NCBI GenBank assembly: GCA_973895155.1
Contig: OZ316895.1
Location: 5,394,001 to 5,458,000, forward strand
DNA from: Marsupella aquatica
Lineage: Eukaryota; Marchantiophyta
Direction: 5' to 3'
Length of the DNA stretch: 64,000 bases
The translations under genes were made by a program, and so were the position numbers. The number at the start of each line of letters is the position of its first letter. The first letter of the stretch is position 1. Shown piece by piece: positions 11,000 through 21,235 of the stretch. A model generated the notes under the pieces. It saw nothing but the letters and a program-made list of their open reading frames with translations. It had not been told where the DNA came from and made no database searches.

Positions 11000-11058
11000 A
11001 TGGCGGATTGGCAAATTGAGATTTATGCTCAATCAGGGGTTCAATTCCCCTCCGTCAT
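11000..11058 (+). other. tRNA-like sequence without a D arm
   Basis: A 59-nt stretch folds as an acceptor stem (ATGGCGG with CCGTCAT, seven pairs, one G-T), an anticodon-like arm (TTGAG, loop ATTTATG, CTCAA) and a T arm (AGGGG, loop TTCAATT, CCCCT). Only nine nucleotides sit where a D arm belongs. The loop would give the anticodon UUA, cognate to the UAA stop codon, with an atypical U at position 37. It is more likely a tRNA-derived repeat (SINE head or degraded tRNA) than a working tRNA. Confidence 0.45.
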
Positions 11059-11142
11059 GTGGACATTATCATGCATGAGTCTGTGAAGGAAGGTAGAGAT
11101 GTGGACATCATCATGCGGAAGTTTGTGAAACAAGGTAGAGTA
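11058..11142. repeat. Tandem duplication of about 42 bp next to the tRNA-like arm
   Basis: ATGTGGACATTATCATGCAT and ATGTGGACATCATCATGCGG head two adjacent copies, each running on to GTCTGTGAAGGAAGGTAGAG or a close variant. The first copy starts at the last base of the tRNA-like acceptor stem. Confidence 0.7.
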
Positions 11143-11152
11143 CCGATGCCTT

Positions 11153-11186
11153 GAATAGGCAACCTAAGGTGTTCGGTTACCTATTC
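11153..11186. repeat. Short hairpin, GAATAGGCAACC / GGTTACCTATTC
   Basis: Twelve-base arms (11153-11164 and 11175-11186) pair at 11 of 12 positions around a 10-nt loop. It may mark a small inverted-repeat element end. From here to 11570 I see only noncoding, AT-rich sequence. Confidence 0.55.
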
Positions 11187-11570
11187 ATAGTATCTGGCAC
11201 CCACCATGCTTCACTATTCAAGAGTGAAAACTACAAGTTGTTGCATGATAATGAATGCAATTTACAATATATTCAGCTTCATGATATAAATTCATTGAAT
11301 GTATTGGAAATGTGCATTAATTTGCACAATTGGCTCTACACTATTGAGGTACTTTACTTTCCTTAATAGGCATTTTTTAAATCATCATAAAACTTTCCAT
11401 AAAGTTTTATAGGGGTAAACAATTCAAAAAATGGTCACTTTTCAGAAAGTGAGGGAGTGGGGAAAAAAAAATTTCACTTAAAAGTTAGGGGGTCCAAACC
11501 CTAAAATGTCGCACGTGATGTAGAGCCCTACATACAGTGACCCCCCTGAGGGTACAGTGTACCACCTAGT

Positions 11571-12119
11571 TTGAAGGTGTTGCAATATAAGGCCTGCAGA
11601 GCCTATGGGCATCATTGGAGAACCGTTCCATCACTTGGCTCTTTGATTGACTGTGACTCTTCTGGGTTCAAGACATTTGATTCTGGGATGGCTTCTACAT
11701 TCACTGAGAAGCGAGTGAATAGAGCAGGTGCAACAATAGATGAGTTGGTGCAGTATGTGGGAGTGTTGACAGACATATTAGTACTAAACTATGGGGGATT
11801 GAGAAAGGAAGTGGTCCTTTTCAAAGGGCGATGGGCAAACCCATCTTGGACTCCTAAAGCCTCTGCAAGTATGAGGTATTCAGAGTCTGGCCTTTGGCAG
11901 GTGAATTTTCAGAAGGAGCTTGGTGCTTCCAAAAGAATGGACTATGTATTCCCACGGCAGTTAGAGCAAGTGTTCTTTTACCCGAATGAGAAGGGGATTG
12001 CATGGAGGACAGTCCTCCACAAAGAATCCAGGTCGACAAGGGTGGCCGGTGAATATATGGAAGTTGATTTCCATGATACTATGGAAAACAATGCCAAGTA
12101 TCACATACAGCTAGCATAA
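11571..12119 (+). pseudogene. CACTA TNP2 transposase C-terminal fragment (DUF4216-like)
   Basis: The open stretch encodes about 182 codons. Its core, VQYVGVLTDILVLNYGG, then EVVLFKGRWAN, then FPRQLEQVFFYPN, then GIAWRTVLHKE, is the DUF4216 pattern found at the C-terminus of plant En/Spm TNP2 transposases. The frame begins without a convincing ATG (it opens at a TTG), so this is an exon or a truncated piece. The DDE-containing half is absent from the window. Confidence 0.7.
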
Positions 12120-12288
12120 GCCTATACCAGTAGATCGCAGCCTAGCCCAAGTACTACCGACAAAGGAAAAAGGAAGTATAAAAAGAAGTAATCAGGTTGT
12201 AGCTTAGTTACAATCAGGGTATGTTTGGTTTATTTAATTTAGACTAAAGTTTTATCCATGGATGCTCCAGTTTGTGAATGCAGCCTAC

Positions 12289-15200
12289 CGTTCCATATGA
12301 GGAGGAACAAAATAGGAACATAGCAGAAATCAACAAGAAATTGGCAGAGCTACTTGGTGACAGTCCAAGCCTTTTCATGTATGTATGAACTTGTCCTGTT
12401 GCAATCGGATTGAATTACAGTCTTTGCTCTTATGTCAAATCAGTTTCTTCCATGCTGAACACATGTTCTCTCTTATGGTGTTGATCTATTAATGTTTGGT
12501 TTGTCAGAAAGAGTGCAGCACAGGTAGGGCCCAAAAAGAGAAGTCGTGCACATCGAGCATCTACTACAACTCAGATAACCACACAGAGAAGGCAGAGCTC
12601 TAGATTATCAAAGCTTGCGACAGTGAACATGGAAGAGTCTGGTGAGGAGGGCTCTGGATCAGAATACGACACTGAGGCTGAGTACACAGCAGATGATGGA
12701 CCAGATAATTTGTCCAAGGTAATCTTGTTTTATTTCAATACCCTTGAAGGGAGTAACATGTATGTTGAACAGTAATGTCATCAAGTTACAGGTCTGGACA
12801 TTGTGTGTTACTTGGCCAGGAGGTACAAAAGGAACCACAGAATAAGTCTGCAGAGAAACAACCTGCCCCCAACAGGGTAGGGCCTACAATGAATGGAATG
12901 GTGCAATGTTGGAGAGACCCTGCCACTGGCGAGCTATGGCAAAGTGAGAAACCCTAAACGCTTTCCAATGCATTGTGATTTTTCATTTCCTCAAAATTTC
13001 AAAATTCTGTGAAATAATGTTGATTTATGTCAACAATAAGACTCATGACCTGAGTGGTTGGTGTGACTTTTAGTGGTTCCATCAGCATCCCTCGGAAAAT
13101 CAGGACAGTCTGGAGTAGTGAGCTCTACTCAACGTTCAGGTATGTCAAAGTCATTCATGACTGATGAAGGTTCAGTTTTCTTTGTGTATTACACAATTAT
13201 GAGATCTAATTTTGCAAGCTGCAATGTAGAGAACACCAGCAATCCATCCCAGCAGCGTAGGCAGTCTAGGCAGGCCAAGAGGAAATTTGATGCTACTTAT
13301 CAACAGAGGAAGTCTCAAAACCTGAAGGGCAAAGAAATAGCGGTAAGACTTGAATTACTCCATAGATCTACTGTCAGTTGAGCTTTGTCCTTTCGTGGCC
13401 TACAAATAGTATAGGGCAAGGTGTACAATTTTATTTACACAGTAACTGTGGTGCTTGTTCATGTGTAGAAATTGATCGATCATGGTGATTTTTGCAGGTT
13501 TTTGACAATGATATTGACGATTCTCATCCAAATAAACAGTACTAGATGGAAGACCTGCGTACCGCTGTGCTTAGATGTTTTGACATTTCCGTGCCAGATT
13601 GGAACCAACAATCTCCAAAGACTGTTGAAGACGTGTGGGGATTGATGAATGCTGATTGGGAGTACATTGGTGGAGGAAAAATAAGTGACAAGAAATTTAG
13701 CAGTCACTGTCGTACATTATTGAAGCGAGAACGTCACAAGTTGCATACTTATTGGAGGAAGGTATGTGGTGCTGATCGTTCCAAACCTGGACCCTCATAT
13801 TTGGATCCACAAAAGTGGGCAAGACTAGTGGATCATTTCACAAGTCCAGCATTGATTGCAAAGAGCGCTGTCATGAAGGCAAGGAGAGCAGAAGTGGTAA
13901 ACATGGAGCATTTTGGCAGGGGAGGTGCTAATGCAGCAGCCAAACGATTGGTAAGAACATTCCATGATTTTACTGTTTGCTACAGTTGTCCACTAGAATC
14001 TCATATTCTGTTTGCTAGAATAGTCCATGATGTTAGCTTTCATTGACATTTATCTTGGATTGTATTTGATTGTCTCTTTCCAGAAGCGGCAAAGAGGGGC
14101 AAGTCCAGGTATAACAGAGGTGAAGGCCCCTATTCCTGTTTGTTCAGCTCCAAAGGTGGTTGTCAGCCCCTGTGTGGCAAGCGCCGAACAACCTGGTAGT
14201 TTTGTTGGGCTTGGATCCGCACCTGGATCAGCACATGGATCAGCAGTATGTAACCCTAAACCCATTCATGTCTGAATATCTAAGTTGTTGGACTATGGTA
14301 GTTTGTGCCCAGTACTATCAAATTGTTGGACTCTAGTTGTTTCCCAACAGACTCACAAAACTAACTTGTCTGTTTGTGAATGCAGACTCCACTTTCAAGG
14401 GATACTGCTCCTGTTAATCCACAACGAATATGTAAAATAGAGCAGAGTTTGGAGAGTTTGACATCATTGATGACTAACTTCATTGTACAGCATCAACAAC
14501 AATGGCAAATAAGCCAATCCAATGATGTACCTACATCATTGCCAAGTGGTAGTAAGGTTGCTATTGAACCAAAAGGCAGTAGCAGAAAACGGTCTTTGAC
14601 TTTCTCTGGTGAGTGCCCTGGTAAGTACTTGATAACTTGGCCCATTTAGACTTGCACAAAATCCAATCTCTTGCACAGAATATGGTCTCTTCTTACAGTT
14701 CAATTTTTCTAAGCAATGGTTGTTTTGGATTGTCATAGCTTCTTCAGGAGAGAATCCTGTATCACAGGGAGCAAAGACCATTTCTTCAGGAGAGAATCAT
14801 GATTTGCAAGGAACAAATGTTGACGTGATAACAATGAAAGAGCCATCTCTTGTACAAGAACAACGAGAAGACCCAATTACTGTCCTGCAGGAGCAAGATG
14901 ATGTTGAGAAAGAAACCACAGATGTAGTGGCTAAGGAACATGCAACACCACTGAAGAAATCAAAGAAGTCCAAGAAATCAAGTTTTGTTCCTGTCTCGCC
15001 TAGTGTACATCGTGTACCAGTAGTCTCTCCAAACCCAACGGCAAAGGTAATGAAATTGTATTATTTTTTTGCATAGTGAGTTTCAGTTGTGTTGTCTCTC
15101 TATCTGTTTTGTATCAGTAAATACTAATTGAAGTGTGGTTGACATTAACAGTTTATGCGAGGAGATGCTGTTGAGTTAAGAAGCATTGTGGACCGCTCTG

Positions 15201-15412
15201 TACTTGCATTGGCTCAAGTTACAGGGCTGCCAGGAGAAGATCGGTTTCATTGTGCCTCGTTTGAGAGTCCTTTTATTCGCGTAAGTGTGAAGGAAGTGTT
15301 TTGTCCTGAAGTGGCTTTGCCAATTCCAAATGCAGAGGAGAAGCAAATATGTTTAGGGGATGTGAAAGGGATGAATGCTTTATGGAATTCTAGATACCTT
15401 CGAAAGTATTAG
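12289..15412 (+). pseudogene. CACTA second gene (TNP1/Transposase_24-like), multi-exon, broken
   Basis: Several exon-like blocks bounded by GT/AG lie in series: about 12289-12376, 12508-12718 (basic KKRSRAHR then acidic), 12790-12950, 13231-13342, 13498-13950, 14083-14250, 14385-14620, 14740-15047 and 15152-15412. Block 13498-13950 carries the Transposase_24 signature (DKKFSSHCRTLLKRERHKLH, then KWARLVDHF, then FGRGGANAAAKR). The last block ends with LPIPNAEEKQICLGDVKG, typical of the C-terminus of these proteins. In family elements this product binds subterminal repeats. An in-frame TAG at 13543 breaks the main exon. Exon edges other than 13498-13950 are approximate. Confidence 0.6.
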
Positions 15413-15744
15413 ATTGTAGATCAGGCCAGCTCTCTTGAAATTTGGTCTCAATTTTGTTGAAGTGTACATGAAAAGAACATCTTCATCTATGATATTTGCA
15501 GAGTTATAGACTTCTGCGGAACAGTGAGGTGTTTTTTGTGTACTTGTCCACTAAAGGCAATATATAGTAAATATTTTTGTATTTCATTCATATGATTCTG
15601 AAATGTAGCACAGTCTCTTGGTATGATGGCATGGTCATAGAGTTGACATTGTTGTTCAGAGGACCTTCTCAAATTGTTGCGAAAGCATTTTTGGATGTGA
15701 GTCTCTTGTTCTTCAGTCTCTTGTCCCTAAACCCTAAACCCAAT

Positions 15745-16516
15745 GTGACAATCTAAATGATATCTTCTATGACGCCTTGGATGTATTATCGAAATGACAC
15801 CTTAAATGACACTTGCAATGGACTACCAAAATGACATTATAATTGGCTACCAAAATGACAATACAATTGACTACCCATATGCTACACGTGTAATATTGTC
15901 TTTATCTATGTCTTTGTCATTTAGATAGTTACTCAAATATGTCTAAAATGACTCCATGTGTCAAATTAGCATTTGCCAACGTTTGGTCAAATGGCTTGTC
16001 ATTTCGGATATCCTAATGACTGCACGTGGCCCATTGTTTTTCATTGTTATTCTGTCATTTCTTATGTCATTTTATCACTTCGTATGTCCGAAATGACTTA
16101 AAAAATTCATTAACTTAAAGGGTCACAATCCACCACGTGGCGCACTCTCATTTGTTCTATATTTTACGTCATTTACAACTTGTCTTATATGACTCGTTAA
16201 ATAGTCACATCGATGAGCATTTTGACGCCACGTGTTGTGATACTATTAGTTAATGTTGCGTCATTTAAGACGTCTCTAAATGACTGACGGTCGTCTAACT
16301 AGTCATTTCGGATTTGTAGTCATTATGGACTTTCTGTCATTTATGCAACGCTTTAAATGACCAAAGTAGTTTTAGTCATTTGTCACGAATGACTGTGACT
16401 AAAATGTCCGTTAGTACTCGACCGGAAAGACTATTTTGGACCAGTCATTACTTGGTAAAAATGACTGGGTTTTTAGTCTTTGTTGCAGTCTTTTAGAACC
16501 CTATTTTGTACTAGTG
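15745..16516. repeat. CACTA subterminal repeat block and right terminus
   Basis: AAATGAC, its complement GTCATTT and close variants occur more than twenty times in both orientations. Such motif clusters at CACTA ends are binding sites for the element-encoded TNPA/TNP1-type protein (established for En/Spm). The block ends TTTGTACTAGTG, and a 3-bp target duplication would follow. No gene is present. Confidence 0.7.
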
Positions 16517-16553
16517 TACACCGCCTATAAGTGAGTTCTGGAGGTTTTATTAT

Positions 16554-17123
16554 TTGAAGAAAGCAGAGGCTAGCTACATTTTTGATCTCAGAATGATTGG
16601 TACCTCTCGCGTGGAGTTGGCTCAGTTTGATGAGTACTGGACAGATTCAGTCTACTTCCGACCTATACTGGCCGTTATGTTTCTACAAGGTGATGTTGAA
16701 GTTGATGACCCGGATTTAATCCTGGCCTATTTGGGAAATATAGCTGCTTATGCTTTAGATTTCTTACTGATTTTTCTAAAACAGAGCAACAAGTCTACTA
16801 CCCCTGATCACTCATATATTCCCACTGGACCCAAGGTTATCCTTACTTCAACCACTTCTTATGAAGACAAGCAGCGAGTATGGAACAACATCAGCACGCA
16901 GCAGCTAACAAACTACACTCGCTACTTCCGGGATGTGCAGTGGAAATTACGATCCTCCTACAACAAGATGCTGAGTACAGAGATGTTCTTACAATTCTAC
17001 CCATCTGTCTACGCCAACTCGTGCAATTGTTTAGATGTCATAGGCATCTTAAGGGAAGCAATCAGAATCAACCAGTGCTTTTGGAGAAAAGGATGCCACT
17101 TATGTATTGGGGAAGACAGATGA
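16554..17123 (+). CDS. Unassigned ORF downstream of the CACTA end
   Basis: An open frame of 189 codons starts 38 bp after the CACTA terminus. It has no ATG at its first codon (TTG), suggesting an exon fragment, and the first methionine codon lies a few residues in. It contains a hydrophobic stretch (AAYALDFLLIFL) and a Tyr/Arg-rich region (NYTRYFRDVQWKLRSSYNK). A second frame stays open to 17245, so a frameshift is possible. I do not recognise a family. Truncation against the CACTA border suggests it is the remnant the CACTA element inserted into. Confidence 0.3.
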   Translation: MKKAEASYIFDLRMIGTSRVELAQFDEYWTDSVYFRPILAVMFLQGDVEVDDPDLILAYLGNIAAYALDFLLIFLKQSNKSTTPDHSYIPTGPKVILTSTTSYEDKQRVWNNISTQQLTNYTRYFRDVQWKLRSSYNKMLSTEMFLQFYPSVYANSCNCLDVIGILREAIRINQCFWRKGCHLCIGEDR

Positions 17124-18475
17124 GATGTCTACCTTACATCCGGGATCAACCTCACTGTGATGAAGTAAGGGAAGCTATTCGGACGCGCACTATTTGGAAA
17201 GTAGAAATTAGAGAACCAAAGGATATTCGACAACCAAAAGATTGAAGCAGACCTGCAATTTTGTTAAGTGTCAGAGGCAGTTTCAGTTACTGTACCCCGC
17301 TCGATTTTATTAGACATGTTTTAAGATTCCAAAACTCATCAAGTCTTTTTCAGTAGACAGCTTATACATAGGAAAACACATTGGCAAAGTCTCAATCACT
17401 TTGGATTGTAGTTAGAAAGTTAGAAATACTTTAGTTTGCTGAGTTTAGGGTTATCGTTAAGTTCCGTGACTACGACTTTACGATCTTACGATCTTATGAT
17501 CTTACGAACCTACGCTTTTACGAATTACGATCTTACGATACTACGGTAAACTTAACTTAGTTAGTTTTAGACCTTTTCATACTTGGTTTTCATTTTTGAC
17601 TTTTTGAGGGTTTTTGAAGGGTCATGACTCTTCAACCCCCAAGGGTTTTTCCTCGATGTTTTTCACTATAAGTACCTTCCACTTCTAATAAACAGTAGTA
17701 AGTAAGTCAGACATGACTTGTCGCCCCTTGGTGTTGTCCTTGTGATTTTGGACTTTTTGAAGTTCAGAGCAGGCAATCCTAGGAGGGACTTACCTCCTTC
17801 TTGTATTTTGGAACCCAAATACTTGAAGTAAGACCTCAGTTATGAATCTCGTGAATTATAATGTCAGATTCCGCTTTGGTGACACATTGTAATCTCACAA
17901 GTTCTTAGAGTTAACCCATTGAGTTTAAGTTGTATTGGAAATGATGTTTTCACCTTCATGTTGCTTAGTACCATCTAAATGCTGAAGTATTTATCCTTTT
18001 AGATCTTGACTAAGTATCACTTAGGAAGAAAGGTCAAGACATGTTGCCGGCATTTTAAAAGGATACTCTAGTATGCAGTTTAGATCTGAAAAGCTGTGTG
18101 GATTTGAATTCCCTTAAAGTCATTCCATTATTGCTTATGTCTAAGGAGTAACCTTGGTATATTCCAAACTCCCTTAAGCATACTCTAAGAGATTTTTCCT
18201 TGTGTTTTGTTAATTGCAACCTTTTGATTAATTGATGGTTATATGATGTTGAGTTATCATCGAAAACTGCTCATCGCTGTAGAGCGATCTTCAAAGTACC
18301 TAATTAAAGTAGTCAAGATTGATTACTATGTGTGACACAATAGCTTAAAGCTTTATTTTTAGTTTATTACATCAAACCAACCCAATCTTGTTCTTAACGG
18401 GAACGAATACCGAGTTTAGAGACGTAAAAGAGTTCTTTTGGTTCTCTATAGCAAACTACATTTGCTCCTTGCAAG
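17124..18475. other. Noncoding stretch with a short TACGATCT-type repeat
   Basis: No gene is seen. Around 17465-17545 a decayed repeat of TTACGATC (about eight degenerate copies, alternating with CTACG) stands out. The rest is AT-rich with stops in every frame. Confidence 0.6.
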
Positions 18476-19798
18476 TTGATGGAGTGCATGTGGGTATATG
18501 CTCAGCAAAAATTTAAAGAAAGGAAAGCAGTTGCGTTGGCGAGACAGGAAGTACTCACTATTCCAGCCCTGGTCAGGTACAACAAGAATCTCAAGACGTT
18601 TGGTCAATGGTAGGTAATCTTCATGTTTGGTCTTGTGTATGCATTACTAGCTACGTGTTCTGTATATATTGTAACATCAATGTCTTTTTAATAGCTTGCA
18701 TGGTGTTGAATTAAAATACACTAGTATGAATGTATTCTTTATTTGAATAGTTTTGTAATTATATCCAAGGTTTCATATGCTAGGTGTTTGATGATGGTGC
18801 ATCCATAGCCAAGGTTCAAACTACATCCCATTGAAGTGAGGATTATCTAGTGTCACTGTCACCAAAGAAATGTTGCACTTGTTGGGAGCTGCAAGAGATG
18901 GTGTGGCCATGTGAGCATATAATGGCTTGGGATGACCAGGAAGGCAGAAATTTTTCTGCTCATTTTCACAAATGTTGGCGGACTGCTTCAATTAGGGCTT
19001 TGTATGACAATGTTTTACCTAGCTTTATTGTATCAGACTTAATGCCAAGTCCAAATTGTGTTGCTCCTGTGGCTGCTATGAAAAGGGGCAGACATAGAAT
19101 GGTCCGCATTGAACAGGGTCGTGGAGGGAGGCATCCACCTAGGGCTCTTGGAGAAGGCGAAGAATCAATGATTGACTCCCTTGGACAACTATTCTTGAGA
19201 TATCCACTAGATGATGATCCAAACAGGGTGGAACCCTTTTCAACAACAAACACTATTGCTGGACTTCCAATTGTTCAAGTTCAATTGAGGGCAAAGAAAG
19301 CGGGGCCTAACACTGGGAAGTGCAGGTGCAGTAAGTGTGGGCAGGTTGGACATGACCGAAGATCTTGTGATAAAGTCCATAGTGTGACGCCAACAGATCC
19401 GGCAATAGTAAGGATTCCAACATTAACAGTCTTCTTACAAGTATATATCATAACTTGTGGGCTTCATGCATGTGTGGTCTCATGCTAGGGACAAATTTTA
19501 AAGTTGCCTTCATATGCAGGTGGATAATGGTGATGCAGTCAATTTGGAGCACCCACCTGTGTCACCCTTTCCTTGGGAAGACCAACTACTACAGACTGAA
19601 TATAGTATTGAATCGACAGCACCAACAACAGGCACAGGACCAATCCAGAGCATTGTGCCTCAGCCCCTTCTCCCAAATAGTGAACAACAATTGCCACAAG
19701 CTTTCATTGATAGGTGCATGGAATTGGCCAATGAGGCTGCAATAGAGTGTCAGAGATTTGGGTCACAATATCATGTTGATATTACTGAACCTTACTAG
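18476..19798 (+). pseudogene. Mutator-like (MULE) transposase, C-terminal fragment with SWIM and CCHC fingers
   Basis: Blocks at 18476-18609 (MECMWVYAQQKFKERKA, the helix that precedes the SWIM finger in MULEs), 18784-19440 and 19520-19798 form the 3' part of a MULE gene. The SWIM zinc finger is CCTCWELQEMVWPCEHIMAW (C-x-C...C-x-H, near 18870-18930). A zinc knuckle CRCSKCGQVGHDRRSC sits near 19321-19372. An intron at 19441-19519 joins in phase 0. An in-frame TGA at 18832 lies just before the SWIM finger, and the junction between the first two blocks does not join cleanly. The DDE catalytic region is not in the window, so it cannot transpose by itself. Confidence 0.7.
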
Positions 19799-20301
19799 CT
19801 AGTTACTTTATTACTGAACTTTGGTTGTGCATCAAAATAGACTCTTGTCACTTTTTTCCACCATTATTCTCTGATGAATACAACATATTTACGTTGTCTT
19901 CCCGTTTATCTTCCATCCTTGCACTCGAAGACAGCGACCATGTTGTCTTCTTAACTTCCTTCATTGATATTGAAGACATTGAACATAATGTCTTCAAATT
20001 TGAATCTACTTCCGCAATGATATTGGCGCGCGGGACCGTTGGTCGACATAGAGTGTTCCATGGAGAATGTGCGCGTTTGGCGAGCGGACTAAAGCGGAGT
20101 CTTTGAAGTCGTCCACGTGAGTGACAACAAAAGGAGGAGGTATTAGGAGACCAGTGTAGTAGAGGACGGACAGGACAACACTGCAGCGCCAGAGAGAGGT
20201 CTGAGTAGATTGTGCAGCGCCCGAGAGCGCCAGAGAGAGCGAGAGTGCCAGGGACAGGAGAGCGACAACGACAGCGCCAAGGACAGGATTGCCATTTGGC
20301 A

Positions 20302-21033
20302 ATGGCAAAGTTCAATCAAGGCAGTGTTGGTTTTGTAGTTCAGTTGTTTTGGGCATTGGGGTTCGCCATATGGACCGTATTTGCAGGTTTGAGTGCACTA
20401 CTCTTCTTCCTCCATCGCATGTTGGAACGGATTTTGTGTTTGTCTTCAGTGTGGAATCGAGATGGGCTGCCTCCCCTTGCTCAAAGTATAGCGCCATCAA
20501 AATCAGAGGGTCACAATTCCCCTGTAGTGGCTGTTGTTGGGCCACCAAAACCTGTATCGGCTCGGCGCCAGGGTGCTAATGCAGGTCCATCTTTGTCAAC
20601 CTCACAAGCACAATTGGTTGACGTTGCGCAAACTCAGCCTGCCACAAGGGTGAAATTACAATCACAGACTTTCTCCTCTCGCTCTAAGTCAATTGCTCTT
20701 CCATACAATTGTGATCTAGGCTCTACCTCAAAGAAACAATGGTATGCCATTGCTAGGGGGCGCAGTCCTGGAATATATTGTACTTGGGAGGAGGCAGAAT
20801 GTCAGGTGAGCAGATTCAGTGGAGCTAGTCACAAGTCTTTTAGGTCCCATTCTGAGGCAAAGCCATGGCTTCAACGACAATTTTGTGCAATGGGTGCACA
20901 ATGGAGGGCTCCTATCAAAGCAGATGGTCATAGAGTTAATGTTGAGTTGCTTGGAGTAGATGAGTTTGGGCATGAAGTATTTAGGTGCACTTGTTGTGGG
21001 GAAGTATTTTGTAGCAATGAGCTCTTGACTTAG
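20302..21033 (+). CDS. Small protein with membrane segment and RNase-H1/viroplasmin-type hybrid-binding domain
   Basis: From the ATG at 20302 the frame encodes 243 residues; it is also open upstream to 20212 without an ATG. Residues about 8-45 form one or two hydrophobic helices (VVQLFWALGFAIWTVFAGL). A Ser/Pro/Gln-rich linker follows. Then comes QWYAIARGRSPGIYCTWEEA...QVSRFSGASHKSF, matching the N-terminal RNA-DNA hybrid-binding domain of eukaryotic RNase H1 and caulimoviral viroplasmin. No RNase H catalytic domain follows; instead there is a 70-residue tail ending in a Cys pair motif (FRCTCCGEVFCSNEL). It may be a gene fragment carried with the neighbouring MULE, or a host gene. The domain call is firm and the biological role is unknown. 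Confidence 0.6.
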   Translation: MAKFNQGSVGFVVQLFWALGFAIWTVFAGLSALLFFLHRMLERILCLSSVWNRDGLPPLAQSIAPSKSEGHNSPVVAVVGPPKPVSARRQGANAGPSLSTSQAQLVDVAQTQPATRVKLQSQTFSSRSKSIALPYNCDLGSTSKKQWYAIARGRSPGIYCTWEEAECQVSRFSGASHKSFRSHSEAKPWLQRQFCAMGAQWRAPIKADGHRVNVELLGVDEFGHEVFRCTCCGEVFCSNELLT

Positions 21034-21235
21034 TTTACAACACAGTGGTAACAAGTTCAAATAATAGCTCACAGGAAGTAGCAATTGCAATTTTGCTTCA
21101 GTTGCAGACATTGAAGTCTGCAACACAATGTCTGCAACAGCATCGTACTCCAACAATTTTGAGATGTTATACAAATTTTGAAACTGTTTTGCAGTTCTCA
21201 CGTGCATCTTGTGTGAAACCACTAGTGTTGGCCAT

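Larger units (their letters stand above)
11571..16516 (+). mobile_element. CACTA (En/Spm-like) DNA transposon, 5'-truncated
   Basis: Three things define it: a TNP2-type C-terminal domain (DUF4216-like) at 11571-12119; a multi-exon second gene with a Transposase_24-like domain (about 12.3-15.4 kb); and a right end (15745-16516) dense in AAATGAC/GTCATTT subterminal motifs, ending in ACTAGTG at 16516, the CACTA-family 3' signature. The TNP2 catalytic region and the left terminus are missing, because sequence upstream of 11.5 kb belongs to other elements. The left boundary is therefore uncertain. Confidence 0.7.

Noticed and set aside
11016-11032. A functional ochre-suppressor tRNA reading UAA.
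   Set aside because: The D arm is missing, position 37 is U, and no pol III box A can be formed; a tRNA-derived relic is far more likely.
15724-15742. CCCTAAACCCTAAACCC as an interstitial telomere.
   Set aside because: Only two telomere-type repeats are present; this is within chance and common in plant DNA.
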